A stretch of DNA of 64,000 nt. Origin: Arthrobacter_B citreus (GTDB lineage Bacteria > Actinomycetota > Actinomycetes > Actinomycetales > Micrococcaceae). Where the stretch lies: assembly GCF_042429235.1 (NCBI RefSeq), contig NZ_JBHMBA010000008.1. One strand, 5' to 3'. The translations under genes and the position numbers were made by a program. The notes beneath the pieces were generated by a model, which did no database searches, was not told the origin of the DNA, and saw only the letters and a list, made by a program, of their open reading frames with translations. Positions 11,578 to 19,890 of this stretch are shown here, one piece after another (the stretch's first letter is position 1; each line of letters begins with the position of its first letter).

Positions 11578-14500
11578 ATGGGCGCATTCACAGTGGTGCT
11601 GGTGCTCCTACTGGCAGGCATCGGTTTCGCCGTTGGCTGGTTCGCCAGGACCATTGTTTCTTCGAGACGATCCGCAAGGGCCGGCGGTGCCCTTTCTGCG
11701 GCTGCCGCCGACGCCGCTTCCCGCGCCTACGATGACGGGTTTCGGGCAGGCTACAACAGGGCAGGGTACAACAGTGCAGGCGTGAATTCCCCGGCTCCCT
11801 TGGGCGTGAACGCTTCGCCCGTTACCGCCACTGCGCCCGTTGGCCCTCCGGTCCCGTTCAGCCCTCCGGTGACATTCAACCCTCAAGTGCCGCCGGGCAC
11901 GCCGGCCTCGTTCAGCTATCCGGAGGCGTCGGGCCATCCAGCCCCGGTCGGCCCTCCGGTGCCGTCGGGCCATCCAGCCCCGGTCGGCCCTCCGGTGCCG
12001 CCGGGCACCCCGGCACCGGTCCATTCTCCGCAGCGCCAGGGTCCGCCTCTTCCACCGCCGTCGACTCCGCGGCTTCCGGGACCCGCCGGGGATGCTGCGT
12101 GGTTTGCACGGAACTCCGGGCAGCCCGGCCCGGATCTCCAGCCGGCTGGCCCCGGTCCGGTCCAACCGCCTTCGGCGGAGGAACAAGCCAAACGCGCGGC
12201 CGGAGACGAAGCCCGCCGGCGGCGACGCGACCTGCGCAACATCAACATCACCTTGTATGCCGCCTGTCTGCTGCTCGTCGCGGCGGCATCGCTGTTTATC
12301 GGCCTGGCAATACCCGAAGGTGCCAGATTCGCGGGCGTTTCCATGGTGACGGGCCTGTTCTATGCCGGCGGACTGGTGGTCCACGCCCGGAGCCGCAGGC
12401 TGCGTCCCGCCGCGGTGGCCTTTACCGGTACCGGGCTTGCCTTGATCCCGGTGGTCGGGCTGGCCCTGCATAACCTCGTGCTGCGGGATGCGCCACTGTC
12501 CTGGCTGGTGACGTCCGTAGTGGGGACCGCCGCCTTTGCCTTTGCCGCGGCGCGGTTGGAAAGCCGCGTGGTGGCCTACCTGTCCATGACGTTCCTGCTG
12601 TCCACCGCGCTGGCGTCCGGAGCGTCGATGCGGGCCGGGATCATTTGGTACTTCCTCTTTACCGTTCTCCTGGCAACCGCCGTGTCGCTGGTGGCGATGC
12701 GCCGTCCGGCGTGGCTGGGGAACATCTACGCGGCGGCCTTTGTCCGGTCGCACCGCTTTCTGGTTCCGGCAGCGGCCGGGGTGGCTCTTCTGACGGCTGT
12801 GGAACTGGGCGGCTGGCAATTCTCCCTGTTGTTCCTGGCCTTCTCCTGTTACTACGCGGTGCTCTTCCTGCAGAGCCGGCACCGGGAAAAGCTGTACAGC
12901 AGCTACGGTTTTCGGGCCACGGCCACCATCGGCTTTGCGGTCCTTGCCTCCAAGGCGACCGATGACGCCGCAGCTGGGATCCTGGCCGCGTCGTTGTTGC
13001 TACTCGTGCAGGCTGCCGGCTTGCTGGTCCTGCGCCGCCGCTATTCCGCCTTGGGCGGCCACCAGTTCTTTGTGACTGACTACGTGCTGGTGATCGTGCT
13101 GCAGATACTGGCCGGACTGGCCGCTGGCCAGCTCGCAGCCGGCATCATGCCCGGAGGCAGCGCCAGCCCGGTTCTGTTTACCGGAACCGCCGCGGCGGTG
13201 CTCCTGACCTGCATCGCCGGTGCTTGGCGGATCACGTCCATCCCGGATGTTGTCCCGGCTTGTGCCGTCCTCCTCGGATTTGCCGCCTGGCTGAACGGCG
13301 GGGCGGGCACGCTGTGGCCGGAGGTTCTCCTGCTGGTGGTGCTGGCCTGCCACTTCATCCTTCGCGCGGCAACCAGCACCGGACCCGCGAGGGAGGACTA
13401 CTGGCTGTGGGCGCGGGCAACGGCAGTCATACTGGTGGCCGTGGCATCGATGGCAGCCCTGGACACGGCAGGCGCCGGTGCCCGGGAAACCCTGGTCTGG
13501 TCCCTTTCCACGACCGCCGCCGCCGTCATCATCAACCAGTGTGTTTCCGTGTGTCTGCTAATCCGCGGGGCCACGGGCGGTGCGGCGCCGTTTACCCGCC
13601 CGTCATCAACCCGCCCGTCATCAACCCGCTTGGAAGTCCCCGTGGCGGCTGCAGCCGCCGGGGTGACGGCCTTGCTGGCGCTGTTCCTGCGGCTGACGGA
13701 GTCTCCGGACGCCGTCGTGACCCTGTGGGTCCTGTTCTCCGCATTATTGGCGAATGTGGCGACTTCCCTGCTGCTTCGCCGGTTCTTCGAAGAACGGTCA
13801 TGGCTTGAGGGGATTGGCCCAGCCGGCTTTGCCGCGGCTGCGTTGGTGGGAGCCGGAGTGCTCGGGGTGCGGGGATACGAAGTGCTTACGGTCGCCGCGC
13901 TGGTTTACTGCGGCTTCATGGCCGCACGTGGTGCCCGGGCCGGCCGCCGGGGCGTATATCTGCTGGCGGGGCAGATACTGCTCACCGTTCTGGTGGCACT
14001 GGTGGCAGCGGACTTGGATCTTTCAGTGCATGACCTGTTTGTTGCCACAGCCCTTTCGGTGCTGCTGCAGCAGGTGCTGCGGACGCTTCTGCAGGACCGG
14101 TTTGCCGGTGCCGGCGTGGGCAGGCTTGCTGCCGCCGCCCAGTGGGGGAGCGCCGGATTGCTTGTGTTCCTGCCTTTGGCCTACGAAGTCCTTGCATTCG
14201 AGCCCCTGGCATCGACGACGTCAGTGCTCCTGGTGACGGCTGCAGCCAGTGCGCTGTTCATCCAGCTTTCGGTGGTTGTCCGAAGATCAGCGGGCGTCCG
14301 GGTGCCTTACCCCGGAGGTTCACTGGCCGGAGCAGCGGCCCTGGCAGCGCTGCTGACCCTCTGGCTGCGGCTGGCGGAAGCACCCGACACCGAGCTGACG
14401 ATGTGGGTGTTGTTCCTGTCGCTGGCAGTTAACGTCCTGGCATCACTGGCCCAGCGCCGGCTTTTCCCCGAGGTGTCCTGGCTTGAGTGGGCCGGACCGG

Positions 14501-16134
14501 CGGGGTTTGCAGCGGCCGGCCTTCTCGGTACGGGCCTGCTTGGCCTCCGCGGCTATGAGGTTCTGACTGTGGCAGCGCTCGGATACTGCCTGTTTATGGT
14601 GGTCCGCGGCGGGCGGGCCGGCCGCCGCGGCAGTTACCTGTTGGCGGGGCAGGTTCTGCTGACGGTGCTCACAGCCCTGGTGGCCATGGATCTGGACTGG
14701 AATATCCACGCGGCCTTTACTGCCGTGCTGGTTTCCGTGGCAGCGCAGCAGGTGCTGCGGGCGCTGCTGGGCCGGGTTTATCACGCAGCACCCCTGAGGG
14801 AGCTGGGCAACGCCGCGCTCTGGGGGAGCGTGGCGGCGCTGACGCTGCTGCCCCTGGGCTACGCCGCTGCAGCCGATGGAGATGTTCGCCGTCACGTCGT
14901 CGTGACGTCCCTGTCACTGCTCCTGGCCATGACCGCCGCGGCGGGTGTGGCGGAGCGCAACACCACCCTTCTCCTTCCCGCCCTGTACGCGCTGGGCATG
15001 CTGCCCCTTGTCCTGACACGCGTGATGGGGTTCGAATCCGCCGGAGTGACGGGTGACGGGTCCGCACCGCCGGCACCGCTGAGCCTTGCCGGCGCCTGCC
15101 TGCTGTACCTGATCCTTGCAGCGGCTCTCCTGGCTCTGGAAACCAGCAGGGCCATTGGGGCAACTGTCCGCACGCGGCTGCTTGCCGGAGGAGCGCTGTA
15201 CTGCATCCCGGCACTGGCACTGGCAGGGGCGGAGGGCAGCGCGCTGCTGATGGGACTCACTGTTCTGCTTCCCGCTGCCGGCTTCCTTACCGTCTCCTTC
15301 ACCAGGAGGCTTCCCTGGCTGACGGTGGTGACCGTGGCGCTGGTTCCGGTGGCAGCCTTCCTTATCCAGTCCTGGGTCGTCAGGGATGTGCTGGCAACTG
15401 CGGCACACGGCGGAGCCGCCAGGCTGTGGTCCGGCTTTGCAGCTGCCCTGCTGCTCTACGCGGCGGGCTATGTCCTGTCAGTACTGCCGTCCACCGCGAC
15501 CATGATGCTGCGCCGGCGGATCCTGGGTTCGGGTGCGGCCGTCATTGCCGCCGGCGCAGGGGTCTCTGTCATGCCGTACCACCACATCTCCGGGGTGTAT
15601 GGCTCCGTTGTCCTCGTGGCGGCACTGGCTGCCGCCGTGCGGGAGGTTCCACCCGCCTGGCGGGAAGCTGCGGGAGAAGCCGCAGCGCTCGTGGCCGCGC
15701 TGTCCGCCCAGCGCATCATCCTGTACACCCTTGACGGAGCCGGGTGGTTTTGGGTGCTGCAGTACTGGGTGCTGGTGCTGGCCGCGCTTGCCGCCTACGA
15801 GTACCGGCGCGGACGTGCCCAGCGGGGGACCGTCGTCCTGTCCGTTTCCGCCGGGCTGCTGTCCGCAACTGGGCTCGGAACCATCGTCACCGCGGATGCC
15901 ACTGAGCAGGTGTGGGCGCTGCTGGCCCATTCCGGGCTGCTGGCCTTCGGCGTTGTGGCCAACCGCCGGCTGTTCACCGTCTGGGGAGCTGCCGGCGTCG
16001 CGCTGGCAGTGCTCTGGTACCTTCGCGGTTACACGTTCCTGCTCTTGGCCCTCCTTGCAGCGGCGCTCATAGCGCTGGCTGTATGGCGCCTGAGCCGCGT
16101 GCGGCCGGACACCGTCCCGGAAGCGGAGCGCTAG
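11578..16134 (+). CDS. very large polytopic membrane protein of unknown function with an internal duplication
   Basis: I do not recognise this protein. From the ATG at 11578 it has 1,518 residues. An ATG at 11536 would add 14, but 11578 is preferred because it puts a hydrophobic segment (GAFTVVLVLLLAG) right at the N-terminus and because TAGGAT abuts 11536. After this anchor comes a Pro/Gly/Ala-rich linker to about residue 215 with a perfect 36-base tandem repeat, then a basic patch (EARRRRRDLRN). The rest is some 30 or more hydrophobic helices with few charged loops. Residues about 685-870 and 907-1096 are two diverged copies of one 190-residue block. It stands alone between the tuf terminator and the S10 promoter region. 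The architecture recalls the many-helix unknown-function (DUF2339-like) proteins, but I see no motif that proves it. Confidence 0.8.
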   Translation: MGAFTVVLVLLLAGIGFAVGWFARTIVSSRRSARAGGALSAAAADAASRAYDDGFRAGYNRAGYNSAGVNSPAPLGVNASPVTATAPVGPPVPFSPPVTFNPQVPPGTPASFSYPEASGHPAPVGPPVPSGHPAPVGPPVPPGTPAPVHSPQRQGPPLPPPSTPRLPGPAGDAAWFARNSGQPGPDLQPAGPGPVQPPSAEEQAKRAAGDEARRRRRDLRNINITLYAACLLLVAAASLFIGLAIPEGARFAGVSMVTGLFYAGGLVVHARSRRLRPAAVAFTGTGLALIPVVGLALHNLVLRDAPLSWLVTSVVGTAAFAFAAARLESRVVAYLSMTFLLSTALASGASMRAGIIWYFLFTVLLATAVSLVAMRRPAWLGNIYAAAFVRSHRFLVPAAAGVALLTAVELGGWQFSLLFLAFSCYYAVLFLQSRHREKLYSSYGFRATATIGFAVLASKATDDAAAGILAASLLLLVQAAGLLVLRRRYSALGGHQFFVTDYVLVIVLQILAGLAAGQLAAGIMPGGSASPVLFTGTAAAVLLTCIAGAWRITSIPDVVPACAVLLGFAAWLNGGAGTLWPEVLLLVVLACHFILRAATSTGPAREDYWLWARATAVILVAVASMAALDTAGAGARETLVWSLSTTAAAVIINQCVSVCLLIRGATGGAAPFTRPSSTRPSSTRLEVPVAAAAAGVTALLALFLRLTESPDAVVTLWVLFSALLANVATSLLLRRFFEERSWLEGIGPAGFAAAALVGAGVLGVRGYEVLTVAALVYCGFMAARGARAGRRGVYLLAGQILLTVLVALVAADLDLSVHDLFVATALSVLLQQVLRTLLQDRFAGAGVGRLAAAAQWGSAGLLVFLPLAYEVLAFEPLASTTSVLLVTAAASALFIQLSVVVRRSAGVRVPYPGGSLAGAAALAALLTLWLRLAEAPDTELTMWVLFLSLAVNVLASLAQRRLFPEVSWLEWAGPAGFAAAGLLGTGLLGLRGYEVLTVAALGYCLFMVVRGGRAGRRGSYLLAGQVLLTVLTALVAMDLDWNIHAAFTAVLVSVAAQQVLRALLGRVYHAAPLRELGNAALWGSVAALTLLPLGYAAAADGDVRRHVVVTSLSLLLAMTAAAGVAERNTTLLLPALYALGMLPLVLTRVMGFESAGVTGDGSAPPAPLSLAGACLLYLILAAALLALETSRAIGATVRTRLLAGGALYCIPALALAGAEGSALLMGLTVLLPAAGFLTVSFTRRLPWLTVVTVALVPVAAFLIQSWVVRDVLATAAHGGAARLWSGFAAALLLYAAGYVLSVLPSTATMMLRRRILGSGAAVIAAGAGVSVMPYHHISGVYGSVVLVAALAAAVREVPPAWREAAGEAAALVAALSAQRIILYTLDGAGWFWVLQYWVLVLAALAAYEYRRGRAQRGTVVLSVSAGLLSATGLGTIVTADATEQVWALLAHSGLLAFGVVANRRLFTVWGAAGVALAVLWYLRGYTFLLLALLAAALIALAVWRLSRVRPDTVPEAER
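11929..12000 (+). repeat. 36-base perfect tandem duplication in the proline-rich linker
   Basis: 11929-11964 and 11965-12000 are identical. They encode SGHPAPVGPPVP twice, inside the low-complexity linker of the large membrane protein. Perfect identity suggests a recent slippage event, so copy number may vary among strains. Confidence 0.9.
13594..13623 (+). repeat. 15-base perfect tandem duplication
   Basis: 13594-13608 and 13609-13623 are identical and encode TRPSS twice, in a loop just before the first long duplicated block of the membrane protein. The frame is kept. Confidence 0.85.
13630..14865 (+). repeat. diverged tandem duplication of a ~190-residue transmembrane block
   Basis: Copy 1 spans 13630-14187 and copy 2 spans 14296-14865, offset by 678 bases. 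In the most conserved stretch, starting GPAGFAAA in both and including RGYEVLTVAAL and YLLAGQ, I count 55 identical residues in 73. Both copies run from an (R)LxEAPD-type loop to WGS...LLPL.Y. This is an in-frame domain duplication, older than the short perfect repeats in the same gene. Confidence 0.9.
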
Positions 16135-16154
16135 GGCATGGCGCCGGCCTGGTT

Positions 16155-16160
16155 TAGGAT
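16155..16160 (+). promoter_or_regulatory. candidate -10 box for a leaderless small ORF
   Basis: TAGGAT sits six bases before the ATG at 16167, so transcription would start at or next to the start codon. No clear -35 box is seen. Confidence 0.4.
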
Positions 16161-16166
16161 CAACAC

Positions 16167-16298
16167 ATGGAATTACTGATTGTTCTCGCCGTGGTGGTGG
16201 CCGTTGCGGGTGGGGTGGCCTGGGGCAGGCGGAGTTTCCGCAGCGAAATCGACCGGGCCAAGCGTATCCGCCGGGCAAACCGCGACGGGCAGTCCTAG
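16167..16298 (+). CDS. 43-residue predicted single-pass membrane protein
   Basis: A small ORF reading MELLIVLAVVVAVAGGVAWG and then a basic, hydrophilic tail (RRSFRSEIDRAKRIRR and a few more). It has one N-terminal membrane segment followed by a cytoplasmic tail, by the positive-inside rule. No ribosome site precedes the ATG; instead TAGGAT lies six bases upstream, which suits a leaderless mRNA. It starts 32 bases after the large membrane-protein gene on the same strand, so it could belong with it. Function unknown; that it is translated is inferred only from codon use and the membrane-like sequence. Confidence 0.5.
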   Translation: MELLIVLAVVVAVAGGVAWGRRSFRSEIDRAKRIRRANRDGQS

Positions 16299-16782
16299 GC
16301 CAGGCTCATGCCGCTGGCCGGTTTTCCCGGCCGCAGGGGCTGCGGTAGACTGGGAAACGTTGACTTGCCGGTAATCACCGCATTACCGCGCGGTAGTCTG
16401 CCGGAGGCCGCCGGATTGGCGGATTCTTCCTGATTCTGGCAGACTAGAGAAGTTGTTCAAGCGCTTATGTGCCCGCATGTGCTCGTTTGGCCGGTTCCGG
16501 TCAGCCCGTAGTGCATGATGAGATGTCGTCCCGGTCAGGATAATGCCTGACGCAGGGTCGGATCCTTCAGGGTAAAAGCCCATATATAACCCGCCCCCAA
16601 TCTTGCACGGGTATCGCAGATCAAGAATCCGCGACACACCCGAGCGCGGGGGTCGGAGCCTCGGCAGGGTGAGGAACCCGGATTTATCCGGATTCAGTCT
16701 GTTGGAGGAGTGCCAGGCCGTAAAGGCAGCTAGGTACAAAAACTGTACAGAGAGCAATACTCGAAGAAAGAGGCACGACGCC
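16299..16782 (+). promoter_or_regulatory. S10 operon promoter and leader region (484 bp, no gene)
   Basis: I see no coding sequence here. Elements present are TAGACT at 16346-16351 (candidate -10, with TTTTCC 18 bases upstream), a 9 bp inverted repeat at 16394-16402 / 16438-16446, a 6 bp hairpin at 16534-16551, a 6 bp hairpin at 16678-16691 and a 5 bp hairpin at 16734-16748 close to the rpsJ start. A TATATA stretch near 16583 is another possible -10. Such a long leader would suit feedback control of the ribosomal-protein operon, but I cannot match it to the known L4-type S10 leader. Confidence 0.45.
16394..16446. repeat. 9 bp perfect inverted repeat in the S10 upstream region
   Basis: TAGTCTGCC at 16394-16402 is the exact reverse complement of 16438-16446. 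Each arm holds a TAGTCT/AGACTA motif, so each looks like a -10 hexamer on one strand. Possible meanings are an operator pair, a cruciform or two opposed promoters. Confidence 0.5.
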
Positions 16783-17091
16783 ATGGCGGGACAAAAAATC
16801 CGCATCCGGCTGAAGTCGTATGACCACGAGGTCATCGACGTATCAGCACGGAAGATCGTTGAGACGGTCACGCGTGCAGGCGCAACGGTAGTAGGCCCCG
16901 TGCCGCTGCCCACGGAAAAGAACGTGTACTGCGTTATCCGTTCGCCGCACAAGTACAAGGACAGCCGCGAGCACTTTGAAATGCGCACGCACAAGCGTCT
17001 GATCGACATCATTGACCCCACGCCCAAGGCCGTTGACTCGCTGATGCGTCTCGACCTGCCTGCCGACGTGAACATCGAAATCAAGCTGTAG
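16783..17091 (+). CDS. rpsJ: 30S ribosomal protein S10
   Basis: S10 belongs to the 30S head and is also the NusE component of transcription antitermination complexes. It has 102 residues, the standard length, starting [19 protein letters not shown] from the ATG at 16783. The frame is open further upstream, but an AAGAAAGAGG ribosome site lies just before this ATG and the extra residues look unlike S10. It is the first gene of the S10 operon. Its stop codon runs into nine consecutive G residues that form part of the rplC ribosome site. Confidence 0.98.
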
Positions 17092-17110
17092 GGGGGGGGA
17101 GCGGATACTT

Positions 17111-17767
17111 ATGTCTACTTCACTTACACGCCAGGTCAAGGGCCTTCTGGGCACCAAGCTGGGCATGACCCAGGTCTGGGACGAGAACAACAAGCTCATC
17201 CCCGTCACCGTCCTTCAGGCTGACTCGAACGTCGTTACACAGCTGCGCAACGCGGAAAAGGACGGCTACACCGCCGTTCAGATCGGCTACGGCCAGATCG
17301 ACCCGCGCAAGGTGACCAAGCCCCTGGCCGGTCACTTTGAAAAGGCAGGCGTCACGCCTCGCCGCCACGTTGTTGAACTGCGCACCTCAGATGCCGACAC
17401 CTACGAGCTGGGCCAGGAACTCTCCGTCGAGATTTTCGAAGCCGGCCAGAAGGTCGACATCACCGGAACCTCCAAGGGCAAGGGCTTTGCCGGTGTCATG
17501 AAGCGTCACGGCTTCCACGGCGTCGGTGCCTCCCACGGTGCACACAAGAACCACCGTAAGCCCGGTTCCATCGGTGGCGCATCCACCCCGGGCCGCGTCT
17601 TCAAGGGCGTTCGGATGGCTGGCCGCATGGGCGCCGTCCGCCACACCACGATGAACCTCACGGTTCACGGTGTGGACGCCGAGAAGTCGCTCCTGCTGAT
17701 CAAGGGTGCCGTTCCCGGCGCCCGCGGCCAGGTCGTCCTCGTACGCACCGCCGTGAAGGGAGCTTAG
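17111..17767 (+). CDS. rplC: 50S ribosomal protein L3
   Basis: Early-assembly 23S rRNA-binding protein near the peptidyl-transferase centre. The 218 residues are typical for actinobacteria. It contains GLLGTKLGMTQVW near the N-terminus and the long central loop with GTSKGKGFAGVMKRHGFHG and SIGGASTPGRVFKG that reaches into the catalytic centre. The ATG at 17111 follows a G-rich ribosome site. rplD starts five bases after the stop codon. Confidence 0.98.
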   Translation: MSTSLTRQVKGLLGTKLGMTQVWDENNKLIPVTVLQADSNVVTQLRNAEKDGYTAVQIGYGQIDPRKVTKPLAGHFEKAGVTPRRHVVELRTSDADTYELGQELSVEIFEAGQKVDITGTSKGKGFAGVMKRHGFHGVGASHGAHKNHRKPGSIGGASTPGRVFKGVRMAGRMGAVRHTTMNLTVHGVDAEKSLLLIKGAVPGARGQVVLVRTAVKGA

Positions 17768-17771
17768 TCTC

Positions 17772-18386
17772 ATGGCTAACGAAACCACTGTTGAATTCCC
17801 CGCAGCGATCTTCGACGTTCAGACGAACGTTCCGCTTCTGCACCAGGTGGTAGTTGCTCAGCTTGCAGCTGCCCGCCAGGGTACGCACAAGACGAAGACC
17901 CGCGCAGAGGTCTCCGGTGCAGGCCGCAAGCCGTTCAAGCAGAAGGGTACCGGCCGCGCCCGTCAGGGTTCCATCCGTGCTCCTCACATGACCGGTGGTG
18001 GCGTTGTCCACGGACCGACGCCCCGCGACTACAGCCAGCGCACCCCCAAGAAGATGATTGCCGCCGCACTTCGCGGAGCACTCTCCGACCGGGCACGCAA
18101 CGGCCGCATCCACGTGCTGGAAACCCTGGTAGCCGGCGAGACGCCGTCCACCAAGGCCGCACGCGAATCGCTGCGTTCACTTTCCGACCGCAAGAACATG
18201 CTCGTTGTCATCGAGCGCGCCAATGATGTTGCCGCACTTTCCGTGCGAAACCTCTCTGCTGTTCACGTGATCTATGTAGATCAGCTGAACACCTACGACG
18301 TGCTTGTTGCCGATGACGTGGTCTTCACCAAGGCTGCCTACGACGAGTTCGTCGGCAAGAACACTGTCAAGGAGGACGCCAAGTGA
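17772..18386 (+). CDS. rplD: 50S ribosomal protein L4
   Basis: L4 lines the peptide exit tunnel and in E. coli also represses the S10 operon. It has 204 residues with a tunnel loop reading GAGRKPFKQKGTGRARQGS, intact and without the deletions or substitutions that give macrolide resistance. The N-terminal segment FPAAIFDVQTNVPLLHQVV is conserved. Its stop codon overlaps the GTG start of rplW by four bases, pointing to coupled translation. Whether L4 autoregulation applies here is unknown. Confidence 0.98.
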   Translation: MANETTVEFPAAIFDVQTNVPLLHQVVVAQLAAARQGTHKTKTRAEVSGAGRKPFKQKGTGRARQGSIRAPHMTGGGVVHGPTPRDYSQRTPKKMIAAALRGALSDRARNGRIHVLETLVAGETPSTKAARESLRSLSDRKNMLVVIERANDVAALSVRNLSAVHVIYVDQLNTYDVLVADDVVFTKAAYDEFVGKNTVKEDAK

Positions 18387-18688
18387 GCGCGACCACCGCA
18401 AAGGACCCTCGCGACGTGGTGCTGGCACCCGTCGTTTCGGAAAAGAGCTACGGCCTGATCGACGAAGGTAAGTACACCTTCCTGGTCGACCCCCGCTCCA
18501 ACAAGACCGAGATCAAGCTGGCCGTGGAGAAAATCTTCTCCGTCAAGGTCGACTCGATCAACACCATCAACCGTGCCGGTAAGCGTAAGCGGACCAAGTT
18601 CGGATGGGGACAGCGCAAGAACACCAAGCGCGCCATTGTCACCCTGAAGGACGGCACAATCGACATCTTCGGCGGTCCGCTCAGCTAG
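18383..18688 (+). CDS. rplW: 50S ribosomal protein L23
   Basis: L23 sits at the tunnel exit and is the docking site for trigger factor and the signal recognition particle. It has 101 residues from a GTG at 18383 that overlaps the rplD stop codon in GTGA. The conserved VLAPVVSEKSYGLIDEGKYTF and the basic loop RAGKRKRTKFGWGQRKNTKR are present. rplB begins 30 bases after the stop codon. Confidence 0.97.
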   Translation: MSATTAKDPRDVVLAPVVSEKSYGLIDEGKYTFLVDPRSNKTEIKLAVEKIFSVKVDSINTINRAGKRKRTKFGWGQRKNTKRAIVTLKDGTIDIFGGPLS

Positions 18689-18718
18689 GGCGGAGACCAC
18701 TTTAACGAGGAATAAATA

Positions 18719-19558
18719 ATGGGAATCCGTAAATACAAGCCGACTACACCGGGCCGTCGCGGCTCGAGTGTCGCCGACTTCACCGAAATCACGCGGTCGA
18801 CGCCGGAAAAGTCGTTGGTACGCCCGCTGCCCAAAAAGGGTGGACGTAACAACACCGGTAAGATCACGACCAGGCACAAGGGTGGTGGGCACAAGCGTCA
18901 GTACCGTCTGATCGACTTCCGCCGCCACGACAAGGACGGCGTCGACGCTCGCGTTGCCGAGATCGAATACGATCCGAACCGTACCGCCCGCATTGCGCTG
19001 CTGCACTACGTTGATGGCACCAAGCGTTACATCATCGCCCCGAACAAGCTCAAGCAGGGCGACCACGTAGAGGCCGGAGCCGGCGCTGACATCAAGCCCG
19101 GCAACAACCTGCCCCTGCGCAACATCCCCGTGGGTACCACCATCCACGCAGTTGAGCTGCGTCCGGGCGGCGGCGCCAAGATGGCCCGCTCCGCCGGTGC
19201 TTCGGTTCAGCTTGTTGCCAAGGAAGGCCGCTTCGCCCAGCTGCGTCTGCCTTCCGGCGAAATCCGCAACGTCGATGCGCGCTGCCGCGCCACCATCGGC
19301 GAGGTCGGCAACGCCGAGCAGTCCAACATCAACTGGGGTAAGGCCGGCCGTATGCGCTGGAAGGGCGTACGCCCGACCGTCCGCGGTGTCGCCATGAACC
19401 CGGTCGACCACCCGCACGGTGGGGGTGAAGGTAAGACCTCCGGTGGACGCCACCCGGTCAACCCGAACGGTAAGCGCGAAGGCCGCACACGCCGCCCCAA
19501 TAAAGAGAGCGACAACCTCATTGTGCGTCGCCGTCGTTCCGGCAAGAACAAGCGATAG
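18719..19558 (+). CDS. rplB: 50S ribosomal protein L2
   Basis: Large rRNA-binding protein needed for subunit joining and peptidyl-transferase activity, 279 residues. Visible features are the N-terminal KYKPTTPGRRGSS, the central LPLRNIPVGTTIHAVEL and the highly conserved MNPVDHPHGGGEGKTSGGR near the C-terminus, whose His is the functionally essential one. The basic tail KESDNLIVRRRRSGKNKR is typical. The ATG start lies behind AACGAGGAA. Confidence 0.99.
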   Translation: MGIRKYKPTTPGRRGSSVADFTEITRSTPEKSLVRPLPKKGGRNNTGKITTRHKGGGHKRQYRLIDFRRHDKDGVDARVAEIEYDPNRTARIALLHYVDGTKRYIIAPNKLKQGDHVEAGAGADIKPGNNLPLRNIPVGTTIHAVELRPGGGAKMARSAGASVQLVAKEGRFAQLRLPSGEIRNVDARCRATIGEVGNAEQSNINWGKAGRMRWKGVRPTVRGVAMNPVDHPHGGGEGKTSGGRHPVNPNGKREGRTRRPNKESDNLIVRRRRSGKNKR

Positions 19559-19570
19559 GAGCCTGGAAAC

Positions 19571-19852
19571 ATGCCACGCAGCCTGAAGAAAGGCCCCTTC
19601 GTCGACCAGCACCTGTTCCTTAAGGTAGCGGCCGAAAACGAAAAGGGCACCAAGAACGTCATCAAGACGTGGTCCCGTCGTTCGATGATCATCCCCGACA
19701 TGCTCGGGCACACGATCGCCGTACACGATGGACGTAAGCACATTCCGGTGTTTGTCACGGAGTCGATGGTCGGGCACAAGCTCGGCGAATTCGCCCTGAC
19801 GCGGACATTCCGCGGCCATGTGAAGGACGACCGCAAGGGCAAGCGCCGCTAG
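19571..19852 (+). CDS. rpsS: 30S ribosomal protein S19
   Basis: Head protein of the small subunit that works with S13 and touches the A-site tRNA. Length is 93 residues. It begins MPRSLKKGPFVDQHLF and contains WSRRSMIIPDMLGHTIAVH and GHKLGEFALTRTFRGH, all diagnostic. Its start is ten bases after the rplB stop codon, with AGGAGCCTGG as the ribosome site. Confidence 0.98.
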   Translation: MPRSLKKGPFVDQHLFLKVAAENEKGTKNVIKTWSRRSMIIPDMLGHTIAVHDGRKHIPVFVTESMVGHKLGEFALTRTFRGHVKDDRKGKRR

Positions 19853-19890
19853 GCGCTGCTCTTTCGGCAGAAGACGAGAGAAGGAAAGCA

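Noticed and set aside
11608..12882. 424-codon minus-strand frame opposite the large membrane protein
   Set aside because: Its Arg/Gly/Pro-rich product mirrors the Pro-rich linker on the other strand; no start signal.
17091..17100. Run of nine G residues as a phase-variable tract
   Set aside because: It is non-coding, between the rpsJ stop codon and the rplC start, and probably just part of the ribosome site; variation would not switch a frame.
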